Source: Nocardioides ginsengisegetis (GTDB lineage Bacteria > Actinomycetota > Actinomycetes > Propionibacteriales > Nocardioidaceae). Taken from it: a DNA stretch of 64,000 nt. The stretch spans positions 1,299,501 to 1,363,500 of the forward strand of contig NZ_JACGXA010000001.1 in assembly GCF_014138045.1 (NCBI RefSeq), written 5' to 3'. A program made the translations under genes and the position numbers. Positions 21,101 through 28,207 of this stretch are shown in pieces. A model generated the notes under the pieces. It was not told the origin of the DNA and made no database searches. It worked only from the letters and a program-made list of their open reading frames with translations. The number at the start of each line of letters is the position of its first letter. Positions within the stretch are counted from its first letter, which is position 1.

Positions 21101-22863
21101 TGCTGCTCCCCGTCGCTGCCGACGAGGGACGGACGGCCACGACGGTCTCGGCCGAGGACGAGACGGTGTCCTACGGTCAGCCGGCGACGCTGGACATCAG
21201 CGTGAGCCCGTCGGCAGCGACCGGGACGGTCACGGTGAAGGAGGGCTCGACCGTGCTCGACACGGTGGACGTCTCCGACGGCGCCGCGACCTTCACGTCG
21301 AGCAGCCTCCCCGTGGGGGTGCACACCCTGACGCTGCGCTACAGCGGCAGCGCGAGCCACGCGCCGTCCAGCTCCACGGTGACCGTCACGGTCACCAAGG
21401 TCGAGTCGACGGTGACGGCGGAGGCAACGCCGGTGTCGGTGGCTCCTGGTGGGACCAGCACGGTGACCGCTCACGTGGCGGCGACCGGGGTGACTCCCTC
21501 GGGCTCGGTGACCTGCTCGGCTCCGGGCATGGACGACACCACGGGCACGCTCAACGACAGCGGTGACGCCACCTGTGTCGTGGGCCCGTGGGGCACGGCC
21601 GGGGACCGGACCGTCACGGTCAGCTACGCCGGTGACCAGGTCACGGCTCCGGGCAGCACCACCACGACGGTCACGGTGACCAAGGCGACGCCGACGATGA
21701 GTGCGACGGCCAGCCCGACCTCGCTGGTCCGGGGCGCCGACACGTCGACCATCACGGTCACGCTCACCTCGGCGGCCGACCAGCTCGGGGGCACCGTCAC
21801 CTGCGACGACGGCTCTCCGGCCGACGTCCCGGTGACCGACGGCACGGCGACCTGCACGGTCGGTCCGTTCGCCACCACGGGTGACAAGACGGTGACGCTC
21901 ACCTACTCCGGCGACGCGGACAACGCCGCTGCGAGCACCACGGTGGCGCTCTCCGTGACCGCGCCCACCGGTGGTGGTGGCGGTGGCGGTACGCCGACGC
22001 CGGTCGACACCACGGTCACGGGCTCGGCCAACCCCATCACCTGGGGCAACGGCGGCACGGTCTTCGTGACGGTGAAGTCCACCAAGGACACCACCGGCAA
22101 CGTGGAGCTGCGCGAGGGGTCGACGACCATCGGCACCGCCAGCGTGGCGACCGACGGCACGGCCACCGTGCTGATCCCGGCCAAGTCGCTCGCCGTGGGC
22201 AGCCACACGCTGACCCTCGCCTACGCCGGTGACGCCGCCAACAAGGCAAGCACGGGCACGGTGACGGTGACGGTGAACAAGGCGTCCTCGACGACCACGG
22301 TGGCCACTGCCAACCCCGGCACGGTCAAGGTGAAGAAGGGCACGGCTACGGTCGCCGTCACGGTCTCGTCGGTCGACGGGGTCGTTCCCACCGGCACGGT
22401 CGAGGCGCTCGTCAACGGCCAGGTCGTCGGCACCGCCACGCTGTCCGGTGGCTCGGCCACGCTCCAGGTGGGTCCGTTCGCCCAGGTGGGCGAGCAGACG
22501 ATCACGATCCGCTACAGCGGTGACGCGAACGTCTCGGGCTCGCAGGGCACGACCTCGGTGAAGGTGGTCAAGCAGAGCTCCAAGCTGACCGTCAGCCACT
22601 CCCCGAGCCGCGCCAAGGCCGGCAAGACCAGGGTGACCCTGCAGATCGGCCTCGTGGTCGACGGGACGCCCGCCAACGGCACGGTCCGCGTCGAGCTGCC
22701 GGGCGGCGACGTCCTCAAGGTGCAGGTCGAGAACGGCCAGGGCTCGGTGAAGCTGCCGAAGTTCGACAAGCCGGGCAAGAAGACGGTGGTGCTCACCTAC
22801 AACGGCTCGGACACGGTGGAGAAGTCCCGCGCCACCGACGTGATCGAGGTCGTGAAGGGCTGA
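15190..22863 (+). CDS. giant secreted ExeM/NucH-type nuclease fused to a 5'-nucleotidase, with lamin-tail and Ig-like domains
   Basis: A 2557-residue exported enzyme. The signal peptide ends near residue 40 (AAPAQA). Order of domains: lamin-tail (LTD) domain ~46-190 (INEVFGGGGNTG), putative Ig domain, second LTD ~325-470 (VSEVWGDGGYTDAPFSNDYI), an OB-fold region, an endonuclease/exonuclease/phosphatase domain ~849-1308 (FATYNVENFF, ALEEIGN, MLGDFNAY, GSLDHIL, GSDHNPE), a calcineurin-type 5'-nucleotidase ~1318-1650 (ILGINDFHGR, GNHEFDRG, LSGHTHLE), its C-terminal substrate domain ~1658-1870, then six Big_3-type Ig repeats from ~1983. GTG 15190 follows GAAAGG. Both active sites on one chain would turn extracellular DNA into nucleosides and phosphate. 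No sorting signal or membrane anchor is seen at the C-terminus. Confidence 0.93.
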   Translation: MSLLHRLRATQPSVRRGGMLTLLLAVVVSPLAGLAAPAQANTAGTGLVINEVFGGGGNTGAPYNADFVELFNPTSSPISLSGMYLHAANASAVGSSSYAGSPFALSGTVPAGGYWLVQASTAGANGAALPTPDQSVNFSMGAGAFSVSLWSGSTASSAYTTTTGNLVGTAGLVDLVGVGAKDYETALVGSAPSATLSVQRKASHADTDSNLADFSALAPTPKNHDTIESGGPSPLALAAISNVKTLGGKSVSIQAQASGGTGTKAYSLTGDPSTGGLAIDQTGAMSGTPTEGGTYHLTATVTAGSETASRTFDLTVVALNHANHVLVSEVWGDGGYTDAPFSNDYIELYNPTANPVNLSGWAIAYGGFRRSAGPVPTYPLTITGSETIPAGGYYLILGQSDPNGGGVPLPDADATVDIDYNGFDYRDGFVALVDRTTPPDLPAGDINAAASAQHVVDAVGYGPANTFEGSAQTAATSSETAAIRQPVDNDSNDSNLDWVLGDPTPTNSDGVVGNTGKVVLPTTCDSSLPANPTIAQVQGTNAVFSPYINCTVTTTGVVTAVYNRGFSTAGAATCGQCGFYIQTPGMSSDTTPGASDAVFVSVSSFTGITVAIGDSVRVTGKANEFGSGETLTQVTATATNITNLGASPTAVVMQGSAPTTYAAREAHEGELFQPTDVVLTDTYNLESQGELGLAAGAPTGPVATALDGVSEAPLQQPGQICRDGDSPCIQAAQADVKNRGYFLTGGTTYLGSSNISTPNKSKNSDIPYPFIDKTHSARVGAQVTFSKGAVLDFRNKKWYLNPPRSVVASGCSAAAPHSGCQVDRGEDVVTFEDTRADNAAPRPVPAGSNIRFATYNVENFFSVPMDQYAAANPWYASSGPGCEYNLDRNGTGIQAKQCTNPTGMSTAWDPVTGAVTAYGPALANAPRGAGRQEDLDRQTQKIVTAINLLGADVVALEEIGNPNKLKMGVTNSPLNPDVHNTKDQGQGTAMQWRDATVSYLVDHLNAGLPANQQWAFAASPEETTDSTSVPGLCATVQPNGTPVPGPANLRGTCSYASGMDVIRSAFIYKKTTVIPVGQGDLDLPGYTVNGVPDPWGNHVFADGSPFDNAREPLAQYFKPLGAKNDEGFALIVNHFKSKGDAAAPAGPARGGDKNDPLHGAFNASRIAQAKEVMRFANAFAAKWHTDKVFMLGDFNAYSGEDPIHAITDANDTEDPLDFKEIHSDDPNDTSYVFTTKVNGIGYGGAGSLDHILASAGARETHPRTDIWEINANESDVYDYGRFNTNATDFFDGSVPWRGSDHNPEVIDLTLPSAGADRKVTDVQILGINDFHGRLIADSADGGAAPLAGAVKSLRGIYGADETVLASAGDNVGASIFESFTQEDKPTLDALNAMNLQVSSVGNHEFDRGVGDLLNRIEQPKSETNPYGADNPLTWGDYLAANVVWKDSGDGHTAGDPITAPTKMITVPNPLSGTPIKIGFVGTVTSDLPSLQSPANLEGVTVLDNADTIAAVNGYAADLKAHGANLVVLLTHEGAATTDCSTMKTAGTAFSTILNGLDDEVDAVLSGHTHLEYSCSFAKGATDSNPLTTRPVMQGASYGTAMDQLVYSFDADNKPVDLIANNVGVKGPNGALFSYGPDADVRPIVDQAIADSAAAGARVLGTMTAPMYRSKLSDGTDNRGGESVLGNQVAEIQRWATRGAQQGGAQIAFMNPGGLRADALGTPNGDVYDLTYREAADVQPFANELVNMKLTGAQIKKVLEEQWQRDAFGNIPARPFLKLGISKGFTYTYSEKQDPAKPTGAMLGTVTGMWLDGEPIDLDATYSVTVNSFLATGGDNFWELNNGKDKLDTEQTDLQGQVDYMKQYATEPLRVDSSQRGVRVTFPAEAPTSYAPGATVSFDLASLDLNSPGAVKDDTVKVLVGDQVVASDVPVTHGNGTNPDDHWGTASVSFVLPTGIPGGQLHVVGDTTGTDVLLPVAADEGRTATTVSAEDETVSYGQPATLDISVSPSAATGTVTVKEGSTVLDTVDVSDGAATFTSSSLPVGVHTLTLRYSGSASHAPSSSTVTVTVTKVESTVTAEATPVSVAPGGTSTVTAHVAATGVTPSGSVTCSAPGMDDTTGTLNDSGDATCVVGPWGTAGDRTVTVSYAGDQVTAPGSTTTTVTVTKATPTMSATASPTSLVRGADTSTITVTLTSAADQLGGTVTCDDGSPADVPVTDGTATCTVGPFATTGDKTVTLTYSGDADNAAASTTVALSVTAPTGGGGGGGTPTPVDTTVTGSANPITWGNGGTVFVTVKSTKDTTGNVELREGSTTIGTASVATDGTATVLIPAKSLAVGSHTLTLAYAGDAANKASTGTVTVTVNKASSTTTVATANPGTVKVKKGTATVAVTVSSVDGVVPTGTVEALVNGQVVGTATLSGGSATLQVGPFAQVGEQTITIRYSGDANVSGSQGTTSVKVVKQSSKLTVSHSPSRAKAGKTRVTLQIGLVVDGTPANGTVRVELPGGDVLKVQVENGQGSVKLPKFDKPGKKTVVLTYNGSDTVEKSRATDVIEVVKG

Positions 22864-22882
22864 TGCCCCGCTGATCCACGCA

Positions 22883-22918
22883 ACACCGACCCGCCCGTGC
22901 TCACGGGCGGGTCGGTGT
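22883..22918. terminator. bidirectional hairpin terminator
   Basis: ACACCGACCCGCCCGT (22883-22898) pairs perfectly with its complement at 22903-22918 around a four-base loop, followed by CATTTCG. It lies between the convergent nuclease and GH15 genes and can serve both. Confidence 0.85.
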
Positions 22919-22931
22919 CATTTCGTGGGCA

Positions 22932-24704
22932 TCATTTCGTGGCCGACAGGTCGAACGCGGCCTGGACGAGGGCGAGGTGGCTGAACGCCTGCGGGAAGTT
23001 GCCCGCCATCCGGCCCTCGCCGACGTCGTACTCCTCCGACAGGAGGCCCACGTCGTTGACCAGGCCGACCAGCCGGTCGAACAGCGCGTGGGCGTCGTCG
23101 GTGCGTCCGGCGGCGGCGTAGGCCGAGACCAGCCAGAACGAGCACGCCAGGAACGGGTGCTCGTCGCCGCTGAGCCCGTCGACGCCGGACCCGGTGCGGT
23201 AGCGCAAAACCAGGCCGTCGCGCAGCAGGTCCGCCTCGACGGCGGCGATCGTGCCCAGGACCCGGGGGTCGTCGCCGTCGAGGAACCCGACCAGGGGCAG
23301 CACCAGCAGGGACGCGTCGACCTCGGTGGTGGCGTAGTGCTGGGTGAAGGTGTTGCGGTCGCGGTCGAAGCCCTTGTCCAGGACCTCCTCGCGGACCCGG
23401 TCGCGGACGGCGCGCCACTCCTCGACCGGGCCGGGCAGGTCGTGCTCCTCGACGGCGCGCACCGCCCGGTCGAAGGCGGCCCACACCATCACCCGCGAGT
23501 GGGTGAACCGCTGCGGCACGCCCCGGATCTCCCACAGTCCGTTGTCGGGGCGGTCCCAGGTCCGCGCGAGCTGGTCGACGAGCGCCCGCTGCAGCGCCCA
23601 CGCGTTGTCGTCGGGGCCGCGTTCGGCGGTGCGGGTGTGCTCGAGGGCGATCATCACCTCGCCCAGCACGTCGGCCTGGTGCTGGTCGACCGCCCCGTTG
23701 CCGATCCGCACGGGCGTCGAGCCGGCATAGCCGGGCAGGTGGTCCAGGGTGTGCTCGGGCAACCGACGTGCGCCGTCGACGGCGTACATGATCTGCATGT
23801 CCTGGGGGTCGCCGGCGACCGCGCGCAGCAGCCAGCCGCGCCAGAGGTCGGCCTCCTCGGTGTAGCCGGCCCGGATCAGCGAGCTGAGGGTGAGCGCGGC
23901 GTCGCGCAGCCAGCAGTAGCGGTAGTCCCAGTTGCGCTCGCCGCCGAAGTCCTCGGGCAGCGAGGTGGTCGGCGCGGCCACGATGCCACCGGTCTGCTCG
24001 TGGGTGAGCAACCGCAGGGTGAGCAGCGAGCGGCGTACGACGTCGGCGTGCGGCACGTCTGCGGGGCACCGGCTCGCCCATTCCTCGTCCTGATCGATGG
24101 TGGTCCGGATCCGGTCCTGGAGGTCGCCGAGGTCGTCGAGCTCGACGTGCGAGGGGAGCCAGGTCGTGGAGAAGACCAGCTCATCGCCCTCGCAGACCTC
24201 GAACTCGTCGTTGTGCCGGTGATCGGTGGCCACGGGCAGCCGGGGGCCGCGCAGGATCAGCTGGTCGGGGCCGCCGACGGCGGTGATGACGTGCTCGCCG
24301 CCGATCTCCCGGCGCCGCACCCACGGCCGGACCTTGCCGTAGTCGAGACGGACCATCCACTCGTGCCGGATCCGGACCGTGCCGCGGACACCGGTCAGGC
24401 GGCGTACGACGTCGGCGCGGCCGTCGCCGCGCGGCATCAGGTCGGTCAGGGTGATCACGCCGTCGGCGGTCGTGAACGTCGTCTCCAAGACGCTCGAGCC
24501 GTCCACGTAGCGGCGCTCGGAGGTGAACTCCTCGACCGGGCAGAGCTGCCAGTGGCCGTGGTCCTCGGTGCCGAGCAACGCTGCCAGGCAGGCGTCGGAG
24601 TCGAAGCGGGGCAGGCAGAGCCAGTCGATGGAGCCGTTGCGGCCCACCAGGGCGGCGGTACGTCGATCGCCGATGAGCGCGTAGTCCTCGATGGGCAGGG
24701 CCAT
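22932..24704 (-). CDS. glycoside hydrolase family 15 protein (glucoamylase/trehalase-like)
   Basis: A 590-residue cytosolic protein with no signal peptide. It has an N-terminal trehalase-like beta-sandwich region starting at IEDYALIGDRRTAALVGRNG and an (alpha/alpha)6 barrel containing GERNWDYRYCWLRDA and the C-terminal LLSEEYDVGEGRMAGNFPQ, whose glutamates fit the GH15 catalytic pair. Actinobacterial proteins of this type include alpha,alpha-trehalases as well as glucan hydrolases, so the substrate stays open. It starts ten bases after the histidine kinase stop, making it the third gene of a regulator-kinase-hydrolase operon, although a TAACCT hexamer seven bases before the ATG could give it its own leaderless message. 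Its 3' end carries a 14-base tandem duplication. Confidence 0.92.
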   Translation of the reverse strand: MALPIEDYALIGDRRTAALVGRNGSIDWLCLPRFDSDACLAALLGTEDHGHWQLCPVEEFTSERRYVDGSSVLETTFTTADGVITLTDLMPRGDGRADVVRRLTGVRGTVRIRHEWMVRLDYGKVRPWVRRREIGGEHVITAVGGPDQLILRGPRLPVATDHRHNDEFEVCEGDELVFSTTWLPSHVELDDLGDLQDRIRTTIDQDEEWASRCPADVPHADVVRRSLLTLRLLTHEQTGGIVAAPTTSLPEDFGGERNWDYRYCWLRDAALTLSSLIRAGYTEEADLWRGWLLRAVAGDPQDMQIMYAVDGARRLPEHTLDHLPGYAGSTPVRIGNGAVDQHQADVLGEVMIALEHTRTAERGPDDNAWALQRALVDQLARTWDRPDNGLWEIRGVPQRFTHSRVMVWAAFDRAVRAVEEHDLPGPVEEWRAVRDRVREEVLDKGFDRDRNTFTQHYATTEVDASLLVLPLVGFLDGDDPRVLGTIAAVEADLLRDGLVLRYRTGSGVDGLSGDEHPFLACSFWLVSAYAAAGRTDDAHALFDRLVGLVNDVGLLSEEYDVGEGRMAGNFPQAFSHLALVQAAFDLSATK

Positions 24705-24711
24705 GCCGGTG

Positions 24712-24717
24712 AGGTTA
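24712..24717 (-). promoter_or_regulatory. possible -10 hexamer TAACCT for the GH15 gene
   Basis: On the minus strand TAACCT ends seven bases before the GH15 ATG and overlaps the kinase stop codon. Its identity with the dapA hexamer and its spacing fit a leaderless internal promoter, but the chance of coincidence at a gene end is real. Confidence 0.3.
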
Positions 24718-26082
24718 GGCGACGGGCCCAGCCGGGAGCAGCAGGACGAAGTGCGCGCCGGTCGCGCCGTCGTCCGTGTCGACCTCGAGCGACCCGCCCG
24801 CGCGCTCGGCGAGGGTGCGAGCGATGGCGAGGCCCAGGCCGCTGCCGGTGGTGTGCCGCGAGCGGGACGCGTCGCCGCGGTGGAACCGGTCGAAGATCCG
24901 CTCCCGATCCTCGGGCGGGACGCCGGGGCCGTCGTCGAGGACGTCGAGCCGGGCCCAGCCATCGGCAGCGCTGTCGACGGAGGTGACGCGCAGCTCGACC
25001 CGGCTCCTCGCGTGGGCCAGGGCGTTGTCGAGCAGGTTGCGCACGATCCGGCGCACCTCGGTGTCGTGGCCGAGGGCGGGGGCGGCCGACACCCGGCTGG
25101 TGTCGATGGTGACCCGGCCGGTGGTCCGGGCGCGGGCGGCCTCCTCCAGCACCACGTCCTCGAGGTCGAGCAGGGTCGGCGCGGCTGCGGACGGTCCGGA
25201 GTCGGCCGCGGCGAGGACCAGCAGGTCTGCGACGAGCCGCTCCATCTCCTCGGTGGTCGCGAGCACGTCACGGGCCAGGCCGTCCTGCGACACGGTGAGG
25301 GCGACCTCGAGCTGGGCGCGCTGGGCGGCCAGCGGGCTCTGCAGGTCGTGGGACACGTCGGCGACGAAGTCGCGCTGCCGCCGGGCCGAGGACTCGAGCC
25401 GGCCGAGCATGCCGTTCATGGTGTCGGCGAGCCGGCCGACCTCGTCGTCGACGCCCGACCCGGGGACCCGGGTGTCGAGCCGGTCCTCGGTGATCGTGTC
25501 GACCTGGGCCCGGATCCGGTCGATCCGCCGCAGCGCGCCACCGAGGACCAGCCAGGTGCCGAGCCCGAGCAGCAGCACGGCCAGCGGGACGCCGACGTAC
25601 AGGGAGCGCCGCAGGGTGTGGGTTGCCTCGTGGACCGACTCCAGGGCGGTGCCGACGTAGACGACGACCGGGCCGTCGGGGGAGTCCCCGGTGGCGGCCC
25701 ACAGCCGATAGGTCTCCGTCTCGGCGTCGTCGGGCGCGCGGACGGTCTCGACGACCAGCCTGCTGCCGGGGTCGAAGTCCGCGATCCGGCCCTGGCTCCG
25801 GACGTTGGGCGAGGCGGCCAGGACGCGGGACCCGTCGGCGGTGACGACCTGGGCGACGCCGTTGTCGTCGAGGTTGGTCAGCGTGTGCGGCAGGTTGCCC
25901 GACGCGGCGAGGGCGAGCAGGTCGCGGACCCGGGACTGCGCCAGGTCGTCGGCGCCGGAGCGGAGGTGGGCGTCGAGGGTGACGACGAGGGCGATCGAGC
26001 CGAGCACGAGGGTCAGGCCCGTGATGAGGGTGGCCAGCAGGGTGGTGCGGGTGCGGAGGGTGAGGGGGCGCATCGCGGTCAC
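24715..26082 (-). CDS. sensor histidine kinase
   Basis: A 455-residue membrane kinase: helix 1 at residues ~12-35, an extracellular sensor of about 130 residues, helix 2 (YVGVPLAVLLLGLGTWLVLG), a HAMP domain with DEVGRLADTMNGML, the HisKA phospho-acceptor in FVADVSHDLQSPLAAQRAQ and an HATPase domain with RNLLDNALAHA, DDGPGVP and GSGLGLAIA. The usual ELRTPL of the H-box is DLQSPL here. It overlaps the response regulator gene by four bases and is the obvious partner. The divergent PepSY gene may encode a sensor-region modulator or a regulon member. Confidence 0.94.
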   Translation of the reverse strand: MTAMRPLTLRTRTTLLATLITGLTLVLGSIALVVTLDAHLRSGADDLAQSRVRDLLALAASGNLPHTLTNLDDNGVAQVVTADGSRVLAASPNVRSQGRIADFDPGSRLVVETVRAPDDAETETYRLWAATGDSPDGPVVVYVGTALESVHEATHTLRRSLYVGVPLAVLLLGLGTWLVLGGALRRIDRIRAQVDTITEDRLDTRVPGSGVDDEVGRLADTMNGMLGRLESSARRQRDFVADVSHDLQSPLAAQRAQLEVALTVSQDGLARDVLATTEEMERLVADLLVLAAADSGPSAAAPTLLDLEDVVLEEAARARTTGRVTIDTSRVSAAPALGHDTEVRRIVRNLLDNALAHARSRVELRVTSVDSAADGWARLDVLDDGPGVPPEDRERIFDRFHRGDASRSRHTTGSGLGLAIARTLAERAGGSLEVDTDDGATGAHFVLLLPAGPVA

Positions 26083-26756
26083 CCGCTCTCGGGGTCGAGC
26101 CGGTAGCCGACGAGCCGCACGGTCTGGAGGCTGCTCCGGCCGAAGGGCTCGTCGATGCGCTGCCGGAGCTGGCGGACGTAGACCTCGACGATGTTGGGGT
26201 CGCCGTCGAAGGAGAAGTCCCAGACGTGCTCGAGGATCACCTGCTTGGACACCACGTCGCCGACCCGGCGCATCAGGAACTCCAGCATCGAGAACTGGCG
26301 AGGCGTGAGGTCGACCCGGGTGTCGCCGCGCCAGGCCTGGTGGGTGGCCGGGTCGAGCCGCAGGTCGCCGGCCTCCAGGACGGCCGGCCGCTCATGGCGG
26401 CCGCGCCGGGCCAGCGCCCGCAGCCGGGCGACCAGCACCATGAAGGAGAACGGCTTGGCCAGGAAGTCGTCGGCGCCCGAGTCCAGGGCCCGGGCCTCCT
26501 GCTCGGGACCGGAGCGGGCGGTCAGCATCAGGATCGGCGTCCAGTCGCCGGCCTCCCGGCGGCGCGAGCACAGCTCGTCGCCGGCGAGCCCCGGCAGCAT
26601 CACGTCGAGGACCAGGGCGTCGTACTCGTTCTCCTGCGCCAGCCACTCGCCCTCGGACCCGTCCAGGGCCACGTCCACGGCGTACCCCTCGCCCTCGAGG
26701 CCGCGGCGCAGCGCGGCGGCGAGCTGCTTGTCGTCCTCGACGACCAGGATCCGCAT
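26079..26756 (-). CDS. OmpR/PhoB-family response regulator
   Basis: A 225-residue DNA-binding regulator with a receiver domain (acidic VVEDD, phospho-acceptor aspartate in ALVLDVMLPGLAG, LTARSG, and lysine in FLAKPFS) and a winged-helix effector domain (LTPRQFSMLEFLMRR, VEVYVRQLRQRID, VRLVGYRL). It forms a pair with the overlapping kinase. The gap upstream holds five copies of a GCTGAA half-site at 11-base pitch, the pattern used by OmpR/PhoB dimers, so the operon is probably autoregulated. CACGCT, six bases before the ATG, could be the -10 box of a leaderless message. Confidence 0.95.
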   Translation of the reverse strand: MRILVVEDDKQLAAALRRGLEGEGYAVDVALDGSEGEWLAQENEYDALVLDVMLPGLAGDELCSRRREAGDWTPILMLTARSGPEQEARALDSGADDFLAKPFSFMVLVARLRALARRGRHERPAVLEAGDLRLDPATHQAWRGDTRVDLTPRQFSMLEFLMRRVGDVVSKQVILEHVWDFSFDGDPNIVEVYVRQLRQRIDEPFGRSSLQTVRLVGYRLDPESG

Positions 26757-26778
26757 GCGCCCAGCGTGGCACGGTCGC

Positions 26779-26835
26779 GCTGAAGACCGGCTGAATCCCC
26801 GCTGAACCCGGTTGCCCGTTCAGGGTGGCTTCAGC
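26779..26835. promoter_or_regulatory. operator array of GCTGAA half-sites
   Basis: GCTGAA occurs at 26779, 26790 and 26801, each 11 bases apart. The complementary word TTCAG occurs at 26819 and 26830, again 11 bases apart (TTCAGG, TTCAGC). Direct repeats at one helical turn are the standard target of OmpR/PhoB-type regulators. The array lies between the divergent response-regulator operon and the PepSY gene and can control both. Confidence 0.75.
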
Positions 26836-26877
26836 GGCGCCGCGGGAGGGTGGGCGAAACCAACGAGAGGAGACCCC

Positions 26878-27189
26878 ATGAGGAAGTCCGTGATCATCGG
26901 CGCCGCCGGCCTGGCCGTGGCCGGTGCCGTGGCGGCCGGCGGGGTCGCCGTGGCCGGCAACGGCGACGACGGGGCCGCGAGCCACCAGTACACCCAGGCC
27001 CAGGCCGACGCCGCGAAGAAGGCCGCCCTCGAGGCGACCGGCGGCGGGACCGTCAACAGCGTCGAGAGCGACACCGAGAACGGCGCGACCTACGAGGTCG
27101 AGGTGACCAGGACCGACGGGCACACCGTCGACGTCCGCCTCGACGAGCACTACGGCGTCGTCCTCATCGAGGGCGACTCCGAGGGCTGA
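26878..27189 (+). CDS. exported PepSY-domain protein
   Basis: A 103-residue protein with a signal or anchor segment (VIIGAAGLAVAGAVAAGGVAVAG) and one PepSY-like domain: a helix (AQADAAKKAALEAT) followed by strands around GATYEVEVTRTDGHTVDVRL and ending in YGVVLIEGD. Single-PepSY proteins often lie beside two-component systems and are thought to inhibit or tune extracytoplasmic proteins. The ATG at 26878 is well supported by GAGAGGAGA seven bases upstream. The gene is divergent from the response regulator and downstream of the GCTGAA array, so it is a likely regulon member. Confidence 0.85.
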   Translation: MRKSVIIGAAGLAVAGAVAAGGVAVAGNGDDGAASHQYTQAQADAAKKAALEATGGGTVNSVESDTENGATYEVEVTRTDGHTVDVRLDEHYGVVLIEGDSEG

Positions 27190-27197
27190 GGCACCTC

Positions 27198-27203
27198 TAG
27201 GAT
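27198..27203 (+). promoter_or_regulatory. -10 hexamer TAGGAT for leaderless cinA
   Basis: TAGGAT ends six bases before the GTG start of the cinA gene, with no ribosome-binding site between them. Confidence 0.5.
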
Positions 27204-27209
27204 CCGGGG

Positions 27210-27701
27210 GTGACCCCGGATCCCGTCGCCGACGTGCACCGCCTCCTCGCCGAGCGGGGCGCGACCGTCGCCACCGCCGAGTCCCTGACCGGAGGCCGGC
27301 TGGCCGCGCTGCTCACCGGGGTGCCGGGCGCGTCGGCGACCTACGTCGGGGGAGCGGTCACCTACGCGACCGCGCTCAAGGTCTCGATGCTCGGCGTCCC
27401 CGAGACGCTGGTCGCCGAGCACGGCGTCGTGTCCGCGGAGTGCGCCCGGGCGATGGCCGAGGGGATGCGCCGGGTCGCGGGAGCGACGTACGCGCTGGCC
27501 ACGACGGGGGTCGCCGGCCCCGACCTGCAGGAGGGCAAGCCCGCCGGCACGGTGTACGTTGCCCTCGCCGGGCCGGCCGGGTCGGAGGTCCTCGAGCTCG
27601 AGCTGACGGGGGACCGATGGGCCGTCCAGGACGCGACCTGTCTGCGTTGTGTCGAACTTCTCCGGTCTGTCCTCGTGAGGGAAGAAACCACTCTCGGGTA
27701 G
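27210..27701 (+). CDS. CinA C-terminal family protein (nicotinamide-nucleotide amidohydrolase type)
   Basis: A 163-residue stand-alone version of the CinA C-terminal domain (PncC type), which deamidates nicotinamide mononucleotide in pyridine nucleotide salvage. Motifs: TVATAESLTGGRLAALLT, SATYVGGAVTYAT and ATTGVAGPDLQEGKPAGTVY. The N-terminal molybdopterin-binding-like half of long CinA proteins is absent, as in most actinobacteria. GTG 27210 is chosen because TAGGAT lies six bases upstream. In related genomes this gene follows pgsA and precedes a ClgR-type regulator; only the second neighbour is kept. Confidence 0.92.
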   Translation: MTPDPVADVHRLLAERGATVATAESLTGGRLAALLTGVPGASATYVGGAVTYATALKVSMLGVPETLVAEHGVVSAECARAMAEGMRRVAGATYALATTGVAGPDLQEGKPAGTVYVALAGPAGSEVLELELTGDRWAVQDATCLRCVELLRSVLVREETTLG

Positions 27702-27755
27702 CGTTGGGCCAGCACGTCGTGCTCGGACGGTGTGGACAGGTGAAGGGAGACGCGC

Positions 27756-28064
27756 ATGGTGCTGTTCCGTCGGCTGCTCGGCGACGTCCTCCGGGACCGT
27801 CGCATGGAGCGCGGGATGACGCTGCGTGAGGTCTCCGCGGGGGCACGCGTGAGCCTGGGCTACATCTCCGAGATCGAGCGCGGCCAGAAGGAAGCCTCCT
27901 CCGAGCTGCTCGCCTCGCTGTGCTCGGCGCTCGACGTCCCGCTGAGCGACGTGTTGCGCGAGGTCTCCGACGCCGTTGCCGTGGAGGAGGCCGCGGTCGC
28001 CGCGACGCCGATCTCCGTCACCGTGCGCAGCCGCCCCGGCGAGGTCGTGGCCTCCGCCGCCTGA
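27756..28064 (+). CDS. ClgR-like helix-turn-helix regulator
   Basis: A 102-residue XRE-type protein with an early helix-turn-helix ([20 protein letters not shown] then [19 protein letters not shown]) and a short alanine/valine-rich tail. Length, sequence and position after cinA match ClgR-type activators, which in actinobacteria switch on clp protease and other proteostasis or recombination genes. The ATG at 27756 follows GAAGGGAG at good spacing. The target genes are not in the window, and no obvious clp gene is present. Confidence 0.88.
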   Translation: MVLFRRLLGDVLRDRRMERGMTLREVSAGARVSLGYISEIERGQKEASSELLASLCSALDVPLSDVLREVSDAVAVEEAAVAATPISVTVRSRPGEVVASAA

Positions 28065-28146
28065 CCGCTGGTCCGGGCGCTGGTCCAGTCACTCCCATCG
28101 CGTGACACCACTCACGTAACCGCGATCTACTGCCTTCGTTGGGCTG

Positions 28147-28166
28147 GCGACGGCGACCGCCGTCGC
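28147..28166. terminator. short GC hairpin between clgR-like gene and metalloprotease gene
   Basis: GCGACGGC (28147-28154) pairs with GCCGTCGC (28159-28166) around GACC. It could end the clgR-like message or be a leader hairpin of the protease. Weak evidence. Confidence 0.35.
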
Positions 28167-28207
28167 GTGTGACGCGCCGCTGTGCGCCGGTTCGTGGGGG
28201 TTGTTCC

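Noticed and set aside
15796..22599. 2267-codon open frame on the minus strand across the nuclease gene
   Set aside because: It is the antisense shadow of a strongly GC-biased gene: low complexity, rich in Arg/Gly/Val/Asp, with no domain or ribosome-binding site, while the plus-strand frame has clear domains.
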